In this document: positions 32,801 through 47,800 of the stretch, one piece after another
Layout: each line of letters opens with the position of its first letter
How positions within the stretch are numbered: position 1 is the stretch's first letter
Assembly: GCA_039566865.1 (NCBI GenBank)
Contig: CM076948.1
Span: forward strand, 26,225,001-26,289,000
Length of the DNA: 64,000 bases
Source of the DNA: Aurelia coerulea
Lineage: Eukaryota > Cnidaria > Scyphozoa > Semaeostomeae > Ulmaridae
Reading direction: 5' to 3'
Program-made: the position numbers and the translations under genes
Notes under the pieces: model-generated
Told to the model about the DNA's origin: nothing
The model's database searches: none
The model's input: the letters and a program-made list of their open reading frames with translations, nothing else

Positions 32801-35800
32801 TGCTCCTAAAATACTTACAGACTTCTTATTGACATTTTCTAAATCAGCATTCAATTCTGCATCGACACATTGTTGAAAGAAATCATTTATTGCAATATAA
32901 GAGTAATCATTCTGAATTGATACGTTACAATCGTAACAATCTATCTTAAAGTTAAATATATCTGCTCCTAAAATACTTACAGACTTCTTATTGACATTTT
33001 TGAAATCAGCATTCAATTCTGCATCGACACATTGCTGAAAGAAATCATTTATTGCAATATAAGAGTAATCATTCTGAATTGATACGTTACAATCGTAACA
33101 ATCTATCTTAAAGTTAAATATATCTGCTCCTAAAATACTTACAGACTTCTTATTGACATTTTTGAAATCAGCATTCAATTCTGCATCGTCACATTGCTGA
33201 AAGAAATCATTTATTGCAATATAAGAGTAATCATTCTGAATTGATACGTTACAATCGTAACAATCTATCTTAAAGTTAAATATATCTGCTCCTAAAATAC
33301 TTACAGACTTCTTATTGACATTTTTGAAATCAGCATTCAATTCTGCATCGACACATTGCTGAAAGAAATCATTTATTGCAATATAAGAGTAATCATTCTG
33401 AATTGATACGTTAGAATCGTAACAATTTATCTTAAAGTTAAATATCTCTGCTCCTAAAATACTTACAGACTTCTTATTGACATTTTTGAAATCAGCATTC
33501 AATTCTGCATCGACACATTGCTGAAAGAAATCATTTATTGCAATATAAGAGTAATCATTCTGAATTGATACGTTAGAATCGTAACAATTTATCTTAAAGT
33601 TAAATATCTCTGCTCCTAAAATACTTACAGACTTCTTATTGACATTTTTTAAATCAGCATTAAATTCTGCATCGACACATTGTTGAAAGAAATCATTTAT
33701 TTCAATATAAGAGTAATCATTCTGAACTTATACGTTAGAATCGTAACAATTTATCTTAAAGTTAAATATCTCTGCTCCTAAAATTCTTACAGACTTCTTA
33801 TTGACATTTTTGAAATCAGCATTCACTTCTGCATCGACACATTGTTGAAAGAAATCATTTATTTCAATATAAGAGTAATCATTCTGAACTTATACGTTAG
33901 AATCGTAACAATTTATCTTAAAGTTAAATATCTCTGCTCCTAAAATACTTACAGACTTCTTATTGACATTTTTGAAATCAGCATTCAATTCTGCATCGAC
34001 ACATTGCTGAAACATATTAATTGGCTCAATGTAACGATATGTCCCTAAAAAATGGGACGAAGTCTATATAGTCTTCCAATCGCTGGGATCTCTCGAAAAG
34101 TTAAATATCTCTGCTCCTAAAATACTTACAGACTTTTTATTGACATTTTTGAAATCAGCATTCACTTCTGCATCGACACATTGTTGAAAGAAATCATTTA
34201 TTGCAATATAAGAGTAATCATTCTGAATTGATACGTTAGAATCGTAACAATTTATCTTAAAGTTAAATATCTCTGCTCCTAAAATACTTACAGACTTCTT
34301 ATTGACATTTTTGAAATCAGCATTCAATTCTGCATCGACACATTGCTGAAAGAAATCATTTATTGCAATATAAGAGTAATCATTCTGAATTGATACGTTA
34401 GAATCGTAACAATTTATCTTAAAGTTAAATATCTCTGCTCCTAAAATACTTACAGACTTCTTATTGACATCTTTGAAATCAGCATTCAATTCTGCATCGT
34501 CACATTGCTGAAAGAAATCATTTAATGCAATAGAAGAGTAATCATTCTGAATTGATACGTTACAATCGTAACAATCTATCTTAAAGTTAAATATATCTGC
34601 TCCTAAAATACTTACAGACTTCTTATTGACATTTTTGAAATCAGCATTCAATTCTGCATCGACACATTGCTGAAAGAAATCATTTATTGCAATATAAGAG
34701 TAATCATTCTGAATTGATACGTTACAATCGTAACAATCTATCTTAAAGTTAAATATATCTGCTCCTAAAATACTTACAGACTTCTTATTGACATTTTTGA
34801 AATCAGCATTCAATTCTGCATCGACACATTGCTGAAAGAAATCATTTATTGCAATATAAGAGTAATCATTCTGAATTGATACGTTACAATCGTAACAATC
34901 TATCTTAAAGTTAAATATATCTGCTCCTAAAATACTTACAGACTTCTTATTGACATTTTTGAAATCAGCATTCAATTCTGCATCGACACATTGCTGAAAG
35001 AAATCATTTATTGCAATATAAGAGTAATCATTCTGAATTGATACGTTACAATCGTAACAATCTATCTTAAAGTTAAATATATCTGCTCCTAAAATACTTA
35101 CAGACTTCTTATTGACATTTTTGAAATCAGCATTCAATTCTGCATCGACACATTGCTGAAAGAAATCATTTATTGCAATATAAGAGTAATCATTCTGAAT
35201 TATACGTTAGAATCGTAACAATCTATCTTAAAGTTAAATATCTCTGCTCCTAAAATACTTACAGACTTCTTATTGACATTTTTGAAATCAGCATTCAATT
35301 CTGCATCGACACATTGCTGAAAGAAATCATTTATTTCAATATAAGAGTAATCATTCTGAATTGATACGTTAGAATCGTAACAATTTATCTTAAAGTTAAA
35401 TATCTCTGCTCCTAAAATACTTACAGACTTCTTATTGACATTTTTGAAATCAGCATTCAATTCTGCATCGACACATTGCTGAAAGACATCATTAATTGGC
35501 TCAATATAAGATATCATCCCTAAAAAATGGGACGAAGTCTATATAGTCTTCCAATCGCTATCTCTCGAAAAGTTAAATATCTCTGCTCCTAAAATACTTA
35601 CAGACTTTCTTATTGACATTTTTGAAATCAGCATTCAATTCTGCATCGACACATTGCTGAAAGAAATCATTTATTGCAATATAAGAGTAATCATTCTGAA
35701 TTGATACGTTAGAATCGTAACAATCTATCTTAAAGTTAAATATCTCTGCTCCTAAAATACTTACAGACTTCTTATTGACATTTTTGAAATCAGCATTCAA

Positions 35801-38800
35801 TTCTGCATCGACACATTGCTGAAAGAAATCATTTATTGCAATATAAGAGTAATCATTCTGAATTGATACGTTAGAATCGTAACAATCTATCTTAAAGTTA
35901 AATATATCTGCTCCTAAAATACTTACAGACTTCTTATTGACATTTTGAAATCAGCATTCAATTTTGCATCAACACATTGCTGAAAGATATCATTTATTGC
36001 AATATAAGAGTAATCATTCTTAATTGATGCGTTAGAATCGTAACAGTCTATCTTAAAGTTAAATATCTCTGCTCCTAAAATACTTACAGACTTCTTATTG
36101 ACATTTTTGAAATCAGCATTCAATTCTGCATCGACACATTGCTGAAAGAAATCATTTATTGCAATATAAGAGTAATCATTCTGAATTGATACGTTAGAAT
36201 CGTAACAATCTATCTTAAAGTTAAATATATCTGCTCCTAAAATACTTACAGACTTCTTATTGACATTTTTGAAATCAGCATTCAATTCTGCATCGACACA
36301 TTGCTGAAAGAAATCATTTATTGCAATATAAGAGTAATCATTCTGAATTGATACGTTACAATCGTAACAATCTATCTTAAAGTTAAATATATCTGCTCCT
36401 AAAATACTTACAGACTTCTTATTGACATTTTTGAAATCAGCATTCAATTCTGCATCGACACATTGCTGAAAGAAATCATTTATTGCAATATAAGAGTAAT
36501 CATTCTGAATTGATACGTTACAATCGTAACAATCTATCTTAAAGTTAAATATCTCTGCTCCTAAAATACTTACAGACTTCGTATTGACATTTTTGAAATC
36601 AGCATTCAATTCTGCATCGACACATTGCTGAAAGAAATCATTTATTGCAATATAAGAGTAATCATTCTGAATTGATACGTTACAATCGTACCAATCTATC
36701 TTAAAGTTAAATATCTCTGCTCCTAAAATACTTACAGACTTCTTATTGACATTTTTGAAATCAGCATTCAATTCTGCATCGACACATTGCTGAAAGAAAT
36801 CATTTATTGCAATATAAGAGTAATCATTCTGAATTGATACGTTAGAATCGTAACAATCTATCTTAAAGTTAAATATCTCTGCTCCTAAAATACTTACAGA
36901 CTTCTTATTGACATTTTTGAAATCAGCATTCAATTCTGCATCGACACATTGCTGAAAGAAATCATTTATTGCAATATAAGAGTAATCATTCTGAATTGAT
37001 ACGTTAGAATCGTAACAATCTATCTTAAAGTTAAATATCTCTGCTCCTAAAATACTTACAGACTTCTTATTGACATTTTTGAAATCAGCATTCAATTCTG
37101 CATCGACACATTGCTGAAAGAAATCATTTATTGCAATATAAGAGTAATCATTCTGAATTGATACGTTAGAATCGTAACAATCTATCTTAAAGTTAAATAT
37201 CTCTGCTCCTAAAATACTTACAGACTTCTTATTGACATTTTTGAAATCAGCATTCAATTCTGCATCGACACATTGCTGAAAGAAATCATTTATTGCAATA
37301 TAAGAGTAATCATTCTGAATTGATACGTTAGAATCGTAACAATCTATCTTAAAGTTAAATATCTCTGCTCCTAAAATACTTACAGACTTCTTATTGACAT
37401 TTTTGAAATCAGCATTCAATTCTGCATCGACACATTGCTGAAAGAAATCATTTATTGCAATATAAGAGTAGTCATTCTGAATTGATACGTTACAATCGTA
37501 ACAATCTATCTTAAAGTTAAATATATCTGCTCCTAAAATACTTACAGACTTCTTATTGACATTTTTGAAATCAGCATTCAATTCTGCATCGACACATTGC
37601 TGAAAGAAATCATTTATTGCAATATAAGAGTAATCATTCTGAATTGATACGTTAGAATCGTAACAATCTATCTTAAAGTTAAATATCTCTGCTCCTAAAA
37701 TACTTACAGACTTCTTATTGACATTTTTGAAATCAGCATTCAATTCTGCATCGACACATTGCTGAAAGAAATCATTTATTGCAATATAAGAGTAATCATT
37801 CTGAATTGATACGTTAGAATCGTAACAATCTATCTTAAAGTTAAATATCTCTGCTCCTAAAATACTTACAGACTTCTTATTGACATTTTTGAAATCAGCA
37901 TTCAATTCTGCATCGACACATTGCTGAAAGAAATCATTTATTGCAATATAAGAGTAATCATTCTGAATTGATACGTTAGAATCGTAACAATCTATCTTAA
38001 AGTTAAATATCTCTGCTCCTAAAATACTTACAGACTTCTTATTGACATTTTTGAAATCAGCATTCAATTCTGCATCGACACATTGCTGAAAGAAATCATT
38101 TATTGCAATATAAGAGTAATCATTCTGAATTGATACGTTACAATCGTAACAATCTATCTTAAAGTTAAATATCTCTGCTCCTAAAATACTTACAGACTTC
38201 TTATTGACATTTTTGAAATCAGCATTCAATTCTGCATCGACACATTGCTGAAAGAAATCATTTATTGCAATATAAGAGTAATCATTCTGAATTGATACGT
38301 TAGAATCGTAACAATCTATCTTAAAGTTAAATATCTCTGCTCCTAAAATACTTACAGACTTCTTATTGACATTTTTGAAATCAGCATTCAATTCTGCATC
38401 GACACATTGCTGAAAGAAATCATTTATTGCAATATAAGAGTAATCATTCTGAATTGATACGTTAGAATCGTAACAATCTATCTTAAAGTTAAATATCTCT
38501 GCTCCTAAAATACTTACAGACTTCTTATTGACATTTTTGAAATCAGCATTCAATTCTGCATCGACACATTGCTGAAAGAAATCATTTATTGCAATATAAG
38601 AGTAATCATTCTGAATTGATACGTTAGAATCGTAACAATCTATCTTAAAGTTAAATATCTCTGCTCCTAAAATACTTACAGACTTCTTATTGACATTTTT
38701 GAAATCAGCATTCAATTCTGCATCGACACATTGCTGAAAGAAATCATTTATTGCAATATAAGAGTAATCATTCTGAATTGATACGTTAGAATCGTAACAA

Positions 38801-41800
38801 TCTATCTTAAAGTTAAATATCTCTGCTCCTAAAATACTTACAGACTTCTTATTGACATTTTTGAAATCAGCATTCAATTCTGCATCGACACATTGCTGAA
38901 AGAAATCATTTATTGCAATATAAGAGTAATCATTCTGAATTGATACGTTACAATCGTAACAATCTATCTTAAAGTTAAATATATCTGCTCCTAAAATACT
39001 TACAGACTTCTTATTGACATTTTTGAAATCAGCATTCAATTCTGCATCGACACATTGCTGAAAGAAATCATTTATTGCAATATAAGAGTAATCATTCTGA
39101 ATTGATACGTTAGAATCGTAACAATCTATCTTAAAGTTAAATATATCTGCTCCTAAAATACTTACAGACTTCTTATTGACATTTTTGAAATCAGCATTCA
39201 ATTCTGCATCGACACATTGCTGAAAGAAATCATTTATTGCAATATAAGAGTAATCATTCTGAATTGATACATTACAATCGTAACAATCTATCTTAAAGTT
39301 AAATATCTCTGCTCCTAAAATACTTACAGACTTCTTATTGACATTTTTGAAATCAGCATTCAATTCTGCATCGACACATTGCTGAAAGAAATCATTTATT
39401 GCAATATAAGAGTAATCATTCTGAATTGATACGTTAGAATCGTAACAATTTATCTTAAAGTTAAATATCTCTGCTCCTAAAATACTTACAGACTTCTTAT
39501 TGACATTTTGAAATCAGCATTAAATTCTGCATCGAAACATTGCTAGAAGAAATCATTTATTGCAATATAAGAGTAATCATTCTGAATTGATACATTACAA
39601 TCGTAACAATCTATCTTAAAGTTAAATATATCTGCTCCTAAAATACTTACAGACTTCTTATTGACATTTTTGAAATCAGCATTCAATTCTGCATCGACAC
39701 ATTGCTGAAACATATTAATTGGCTCAATGTAACGATATGTCCCTTAAAAATGGGACGAAGTCTATATAGTCTTCCAATCGCTGGGATCTCTCGAAAAGTT
39801 AAATATCTCTGCTCCTAAAATACTTACAGACTTTTTATTGACATTTTTGAAATCAGCATTCAATTCTGCATCGACACATTGCTGAAAGAAATCATTTATT
39901 GCAATATAAGAGTAGTCATTCTGAATTGATACATTACAATCGTAACAATCTATCTTAAAGTTAAATATCTCTGCTCCTAAAATACTCACAGACTTCTTAT
40001 TGACATTTTTGAAATCAGCATTCAATTCTGCATCGACACATTGCTGAAAGAAATCATTTATTGCAATATAAGAGTAATCATTCTGAATTGATACATTACA
40101 ATCGTAACAATCTATCTTAAAGTTAAATATCTCTGCTCCTAAAATACTTACAGACTTCTTATTGACATTTTTGAAATCAGCATTCAATTCTGCATCGACA
40201 CATTGCTGAAAGAAATCATTTATTGCAATATAAGAGTAATCATTCTGAATTGATACGTTACAATCGTAACAATCTATCTTAAAGTTAAATATCTCTGCTC
40301 CTAAAATACTTACAGACTTCTTATTGACATTTTTGAAATCAGCATTCAATTCTGCATCGACACATTGCTGAAAGAAATCATTTATTGCAATATAAGAGTA
40401 GTCATTCTGAATTGATACATTACAATCGTAACAATCTATCTTAAAGTTAAATATCTCTGCTCCTAAAATACTTACAGACTTCTTATTGACATTTTTGAAA
40501 TCAGCATTCAATTCTGCATCGACACATTGCTGAAAGAAATCATTTATTGCAATATAAGAGTAATCATTCTGAATTGATACGTTAGAATCGTAACAATCTA
40601 TCTTAAAGTTAAATATCTCTGCTCCTAAAATACTTACAGACTTCTTATTGACATTTTTGAAATCAGCATTCAATTCTGCATCGACACATTGCTGAAAGAA
40701 ATCATTTATTGCAATATAAGAGTAATCATTCTGAATTGATACGTTACAATCGTAACAATCTATCTTAAAGTTAAATATCTCTGCTCCTAAAATACTTACA
40801 GACTTCTTATTGACATTTTTGAAATCAGCATTCAATTCTGCATCGACACATTGCTGAAAGAAATCATTTATTGCAATATAAGAGTAATCATTCTGAATTG
40901 ATACGTTAGAATCGTAACAATCTATCTTAAAGTTAAATATCTCTGCTCCTAAAATACTTACAGACTTCTTATTGACATTTTTGAAATCAGCATTCAATTC
41001 TGCATCGACACATTGCTGAAAGAAATCATTTATTGCAATATAAGAGTAATCATTCTGAATTGATACGTTAGAATCGTAACAATCTATCTTAAAGTTAAAT
41101 ATCTCTGCTCCTAAAATACTTACAGACTTCTTATTGACATTTTGAAATCAGCATTCAATTCTGCATCGACACATTGCTGAAAGAAATCATTTATTGCAAT
41201 ATAAGAGTAATCATTCTGAATTGATACGTTAGAATCGTAACAATCTATCTTAAAGTTAAATATCTCTGCTCCTAAAATACTTACAGACTTCTTATTGACA
41301 TTTATGAAATCAGCATTCAATTCTGCATCGACACATTGCTGAAAGAAATCATTTATTGCAATATAAGAGTAATCATTCTGAATTGGGTCGTTACAATCGT
41401 AACAATCTATCTTTAAGTTAAATATCTCTTCTCCTAAAATACTTACAGACTTCGTATTGACATTTTTGAAATCAGCATTCAATTCTGCATCGACACATTG
41501 CTGAAAGAAATCATTTATTGCAATATAAGAGTAATCATTCTGAATTGATACGTTAGAATCGTAACAATCTATCTTAAAGTTAAATATCTCTGCTCCTAAA
41601 ATACTTACAGACTTCTTATTGACATTTTTGAAATCAGCATTCAATTCTGCATCGACACATTGCTGAAAGAAATCATTTATTGCAATATAAGAGTAATCAT
41701 TCTGAATTGATACGTTAGAATCGTAACAATCTATCTTAAAGTTAAATATCTCTGCTCCTAAAATACTTACAGACTTCTTATTGACATTTTTGAAATCAGC

Positions 41801-44800
41801 ATTCAATTCTGCATCGACACATTGCTGAAAGAAATCATTTATTGCAATATAAGAGTAATCATTCTGAATTGATACGTTAGAATCGTAACAATCTATCTTA
41901 AAGTTAAATATCTCTGCTCCTAAAATACTTACAGACTTCTTATTGACATTTTTGAAATCAGCATTCAATTCTGCATCGACACTTGAAAGAAATCATTTAT
42001 TGCAATAAGAGTAGTCATTCTGAATTGATACGTTACAATCGTAACAATCTATCTTAAAGTTAAATATCTCTGCTCCTAAAATACTTACAGACTTCTTATT
42101 GACATTTTTGAAATCAGCATTCAATTCTGCATCGACACATTGCTGAAAGAAATCATTTATTGCAATATAAGAGTAATCATTCTGAATTGATACGTTAGAA
42201 TCGTAACAATCTATCTTAAAGTTAAATATCTCTGCTCCTAAAATACTTACAGACTTCTTATTGACATTTTTGAAATCAGCATTCAATTCTGCATCGACAC
42301 ATTGCTGAAAGAAATCATTTATTGCAATATAAGAGTAATCATTCTGAATTGATACGTTAGAATCGTAACAATCTATCTTAAAGTTAAATATCTCTGCTCC
42401 TAAAATACTTACAGACTTCTTATTGACATTTTTGAAATCAGCATTCAATTCTGCATCGACACATTGCTGAAAGAAATCATTTATTGCAATATAAGAGTAA
42501 TCATTCTGAATTGATACGTTAGAATCGTAACAATCTATCTTAAAGTTAAATATCTCTGCTCCTAAAATACTTACAGACTTCTTATTGACATTTTTGAAAT
42601 CAGCATTCAATTCTGCATCGACACATTGCTGAAAGAAATCATTTATTGCAATATAAGAGTAATCATTCTGAATTGATACGTTAGAATCGTAACAATCTAT
42701 CTTAAAGTTAAATATCTCTGCTCCTAAAATACTTACAGACTTCTTATTGACATTTTTGAAATCAGCATTCAATTCTGCATCGACACATTGCTGAAAGAAA
42801 TCATTTATTGCAATATAAGAGTAATCATTCTGAATTGGGACGTTAGAATCGTAACAATCTATCTTAAAGTTAAATATCTCTGCTCCTAAAATACTTACAG
42901 ACTTCTTATTGACATTTTTGAAATCAGCATTCAATTCTGCATCGACACATTGCTGAAAGAAATCATTTATTGCAATATAAGAGTAATCATTCTGAATTGA
43001 TACGTTAGAATCGTAACAATCTATCTTAAAGTTAAATATCTCTGCTCCTAAAATACTTACAGACTTCTTATTGACATTTTTGAAATCAGCATTCAATTCT
43101 GCATCAACACATTGCTGAAAGAAATCATTTATTGCAATATAAGAGTAATCATTCTGAATTGATACGTTACAATCGTAACAATCTATCTTAAAGTTAAATA
43201 TCTCTGCTCCTAAAATACTTACAGACTTCTTATTGACATTTTTGAAATCAGCATTCAATTCTGCATCGACACATTGCTGAAAGAAATCATTTATTGCAAT
43301 ATAAGAGTAATCATTCTGAATTGATACGTTAGAATCGTAACAATCTATCTTAAAGTTAAATATCTCTGCTCCTAAAATACTTACAGACTTCTTATTGACA
43401 TTTTTGAAATCAGCATTCAATTCTGCATCGACACATTGCTGAAAGAAATCATTTATTGCAATATAAGAGTAATCATTCTGAATTGATACGTTAGAATCGT
43501 AACAATCTATCTTAAAGTTAAATATCTCTGCTCCTAAAATACTTACAGACTTCTTATTGACATTTTGAAATCAGCATTCAATTCTGCATCGACACATTGC
43601 TGAAAGAAATCATTTATTGCAATATAAGAGTAATCATTCTGAATTGATACGTTAGAATCGTAACAATCTATCTTAAAGTTAAATATCTCTGCTCCTAAAA
43701 TACTTACAGACTTCTTATTGACATTTTTGAAATCAGCATTCAATTCTGCATCGACACATTGCTGAAAGAAATCATTTATTGCAATATAAGAGTAATCATT
43801 CTGAATTGGGACGTTACAATCGTAACAATCTATCTTAAAGTTAAATATCTCTGCTCCTAAAATACTTACAGACTTCTTATTGACATTTTTGAAATCAGCA
43901 TTCAATTCTGCATCGACACATTGCTGAAAGAAATCATTTATTGCAATATAAGAGTAATCATTCTGAATTGATACGTTAGAATCGTAACAATCTATCTTAA
44001 AGTTAAATATCTCTGCTCCTAAAATACTTACAGACTTCTTATTGACATTTTTGAAATCAGCATTCAATTCTGCATCGACACATTGCTGAAAGAAATCATT
44101 TATTGCAATATAAGAGTAATCATTCTGAATTGGGACGTTACAATCGTTACGATCTATCTTAAAGTTAAATATCTCTGCTCCTAAAATACTTACAGACTTC
44201 TTATTGACATTTTTGAAATCAGCATTCAATTCTGCATCGACACATTGCTGAAAGAAATCATTTATTGCAATATAAGAGTAATCATTCTGAATTGATACGT
44301 TAGAATCGTAACAATCTATCTTAAAGTTAAATATCTCTGCTCCTAAAATACTTACAGACTTCTTATTGACATTTTTGAAATCAGCATTCAATTCTGCATC
44401 GACACATTGCTGAAAGAAATCATTTATTGCAATATAAGAGTAATCATTCTGAATTGATACGTTAGAATCGTAACAATCTATCTTAAAGTTAAATATCTCT
44501 GCTCCTAAAATACTTACAGACTTCTTATTGACATTTTTGAAATCAGCATTCAATTCTGCATCGACACATTGCTGAAAGAAATCATTTATTGCAATATAAG
44601 AGTAATCATTCTGAATTGATACGTTAGAATCGTAACAATCTATCTTAAAGTTAAATATCTCTGCTCCTAAAATACTTACAGACTTCTTATTGACATTTTT
44701 GAAATCAGCATTCAATTCTGCATCGACACATTGCTGAAAGAAATCATTTATTGCAATATAAGAGTAATCATTCTGAATTGATACGTTAGAATCGTAACAA

Positions 44801-47800
44801 TCTATCTTAAAGTTAAATATCTCTGCTCCTAAAATACTTACAGACTTCTTATTGACATTTTTGAAATCAGCATTCAATTCTGCATCGACACATTGCTGAA
44901 AGAAATCATTTATTGCAATATAAGAGTAATCATTCTGAATTGATACGTTAGAATCGTAACAATCTATCTTAAAGTTAAATATCTCTGCTCCTAAAATACT
45001 TACAGACTTCTTATTGACATTTTTGAAATCAGCATTCAATTCTGCATCGACACATTGCTGAAAGAAATCATTTATTGCAATATAAGAGTAATCATTCTGA
45101 ATTGATACGTTAGAATCGTAACAATCTATCTTAAAGTTAAATATCTCTGCTCCTAAAATACTTACAGACTTCTTATTGACATTTTTGAAATCAGCATTCA
45201 ATTCTGCATCGACACATTGCTGAAAGAAATCATTTATTGCAATATAAGAGTAATCATTCTGAATTGATACGTTAGAATCGTAACAATCTATCTTAAAGTT
45301 AAATATCTCTGCTCCTAAAATACTTACAGACTTCTTATTGACATTTTTGAAATCAGCATTCAATTCTGCATCGACACATTGCTGAAAGAAATCATTTATT
45401 GCAATATAAGAGTAATCATTCTGAATTGATACGTTAGAATCGTAACAATCTATCTTAAAGTTAAATATCTCTGCTCCTAAAATACTTACAGACTTCTTAT
45501 TGACATTTTTGAAATCAGCATTCAATTCTGCATCGACACATTGCTGAAAGAAATCATTTATTGCAATATAAGAGTAATCATTCTGAATTGATACGTTAGA
45601 ATCGTAACAATCTATCTTAAAGTTAAATATCTCTGCTCCTAAAATACTTACAGACTTCTTATTGACATTTTTGAAATCAGCATTCAATTCTGCATCGACA
45701 CATTGCTGAAAGAAATCATTTATTGCAATATAAGAGTAATCATTCTGAATTGATACGTTACAATCGTAACAATCTATCTTAAAGTTAAATATCTCTGCTC
45801 CTAAAATACTTACAGACTTCTTATTGACATTTTTGAAATCAGCATTCAATTCTGCATCGACACATTGCTGAAAGAAATCATTTATTGCAATATAAGAGTA
45901 ATCATTCTGAATTGATACGTTAGAATCGTAACAATCTATCTTAAAGTTAAATATCTCTGCTCCTAAAATACTTACAGACTTCTTATTGACATTTTTGAAA
46001 TCAGCATTCAATTCTGCATCGACACATTGCTGAAAGAAATCATTTATTGCAATATAAGAGTAATCATTCTGAATTGATACGTTACAATCGTAACAATCTA
46101 TCTTAAAGTTAAATATCTCTGCTCCTAAAATACTTACAGACTTCTTATTGACATTTTTGAAATCAGCATTCAATTCTGCATCGACACATTGCTGAAAGAA
46201 ATCATTTATTGCAATATAAGAGTAATCATTCTGAATTGATACGTTACAATCGTAACAATCTATCTTAAAGTTAAATATCTCTGCTCCTAAAATACTTACA
46301 GACTTCTTATTGACATTTTTGAAATCAGCATTCAATTCTGCATCGACACATTGCTGAAAGAAATCATTTATTGCAATATAAGAGTAATCATTCTGAATTG
46401 ATACGTTACAATCGTAACAATCTATCTTAAAGTTAAATATCTCTGCTCCTAAAATACTTACAGACTTCTTATTGACATTTTTGAAATCAGCATTCAATTC
46501 TGCATCGACACATTGCTGAAAGAAATCATTTATTGCAATATAAGAGTAATCATTCTGAATTGATACGTTACAATCGTAACAATCTATCTTAAAGTTAAAT
46601 ATCTCTGCTCCTAAAATACTTACAGACTTCTTATTGACATTTTTGAAATCAGCATTCAATTCTGCATCGACACATTGCTGAAAGAAATCATTTATTGCAA
46701 TATAAGAGTAATCATTCTGAATTGATACGTTAGAATCGTAACAATCTATCTTAAAGTTAAATATCTCTGCTCCTAAAATACTTACAGACTTCTTATTGAC
46801 ATTTTTGAAATCAGCATTCAATTCTGCATCGACACATTGCTGAAAGAAATCATTTATTGCAATATAAGAGTAATCATTCTGAATTGATACGTTACAATCG
46901 TAACAATCTATCTTAAAGTTAAATATCTCTGCTCCTAAAATACTTACAGACTTCTTATTGACATTTTTGAAATCAGCATTCAATTCTGCATCGACACATT
47001 GCTGAAAGAAATCATTTATTGCAATATAAGAGTAATCATTCTGAATTGATACGTTACAATCGTAACAATCTATCTTAAAGTTAAATATCTCTGCTCCTAA
47101 AATACTTACAGACTTCTTATTGACATTTTTGAAATCAGCATTCAATTCTGCATCGACACATTGCTGAAAGAAATCATTTATTGCAATATAAGAGTAATCA
47201 TTCTGAATTGATACGTTACAATCGTAACAATCTATCTTAAAGTTAAATATCTCTGCTCCTAAAATACTTACAGACTTCTTATTGACATTTTTGAAATCAG
47301 CATTCAATTCTGCATCGACACATTGCTGAAAGAAATCATTTATTGCAATATAAGAGTAATCATTCTGAATTGATACGTTACAATCGTAACAATCTATCTT
47401 AAAGTTAAATATCTCTGCTCCTAAAATACTTACAGACTTCTTATTGACATTTTTGAAATCAGCATTCAATTCTGCATCGACACATTGCTGAAAGAAATCA
47501 TTTATTGCAATATAAGAGTAATCATTCTGCATTGGGACGTTACAATCGTTACTTTCTATCTTAAAGTTAAATATCTCTGCTCCTAAAATACTTACAGACT
47601 TCTTATTGACATTTTTGAAATCAGCATTCAATTCTGCATCGACACATTGCTGAAAGAAATCATTTATTGCAATATAAGAGTAATCATTCTGAATTGATAC
47701 GTTAGAATCGTAACAATCTATCTTAAAGTTAAATATCTCTGCTCCTAAAATACTTACAGACTTCTTATTGACATTTTTGAAATCAGCATTCAATTCTGCA

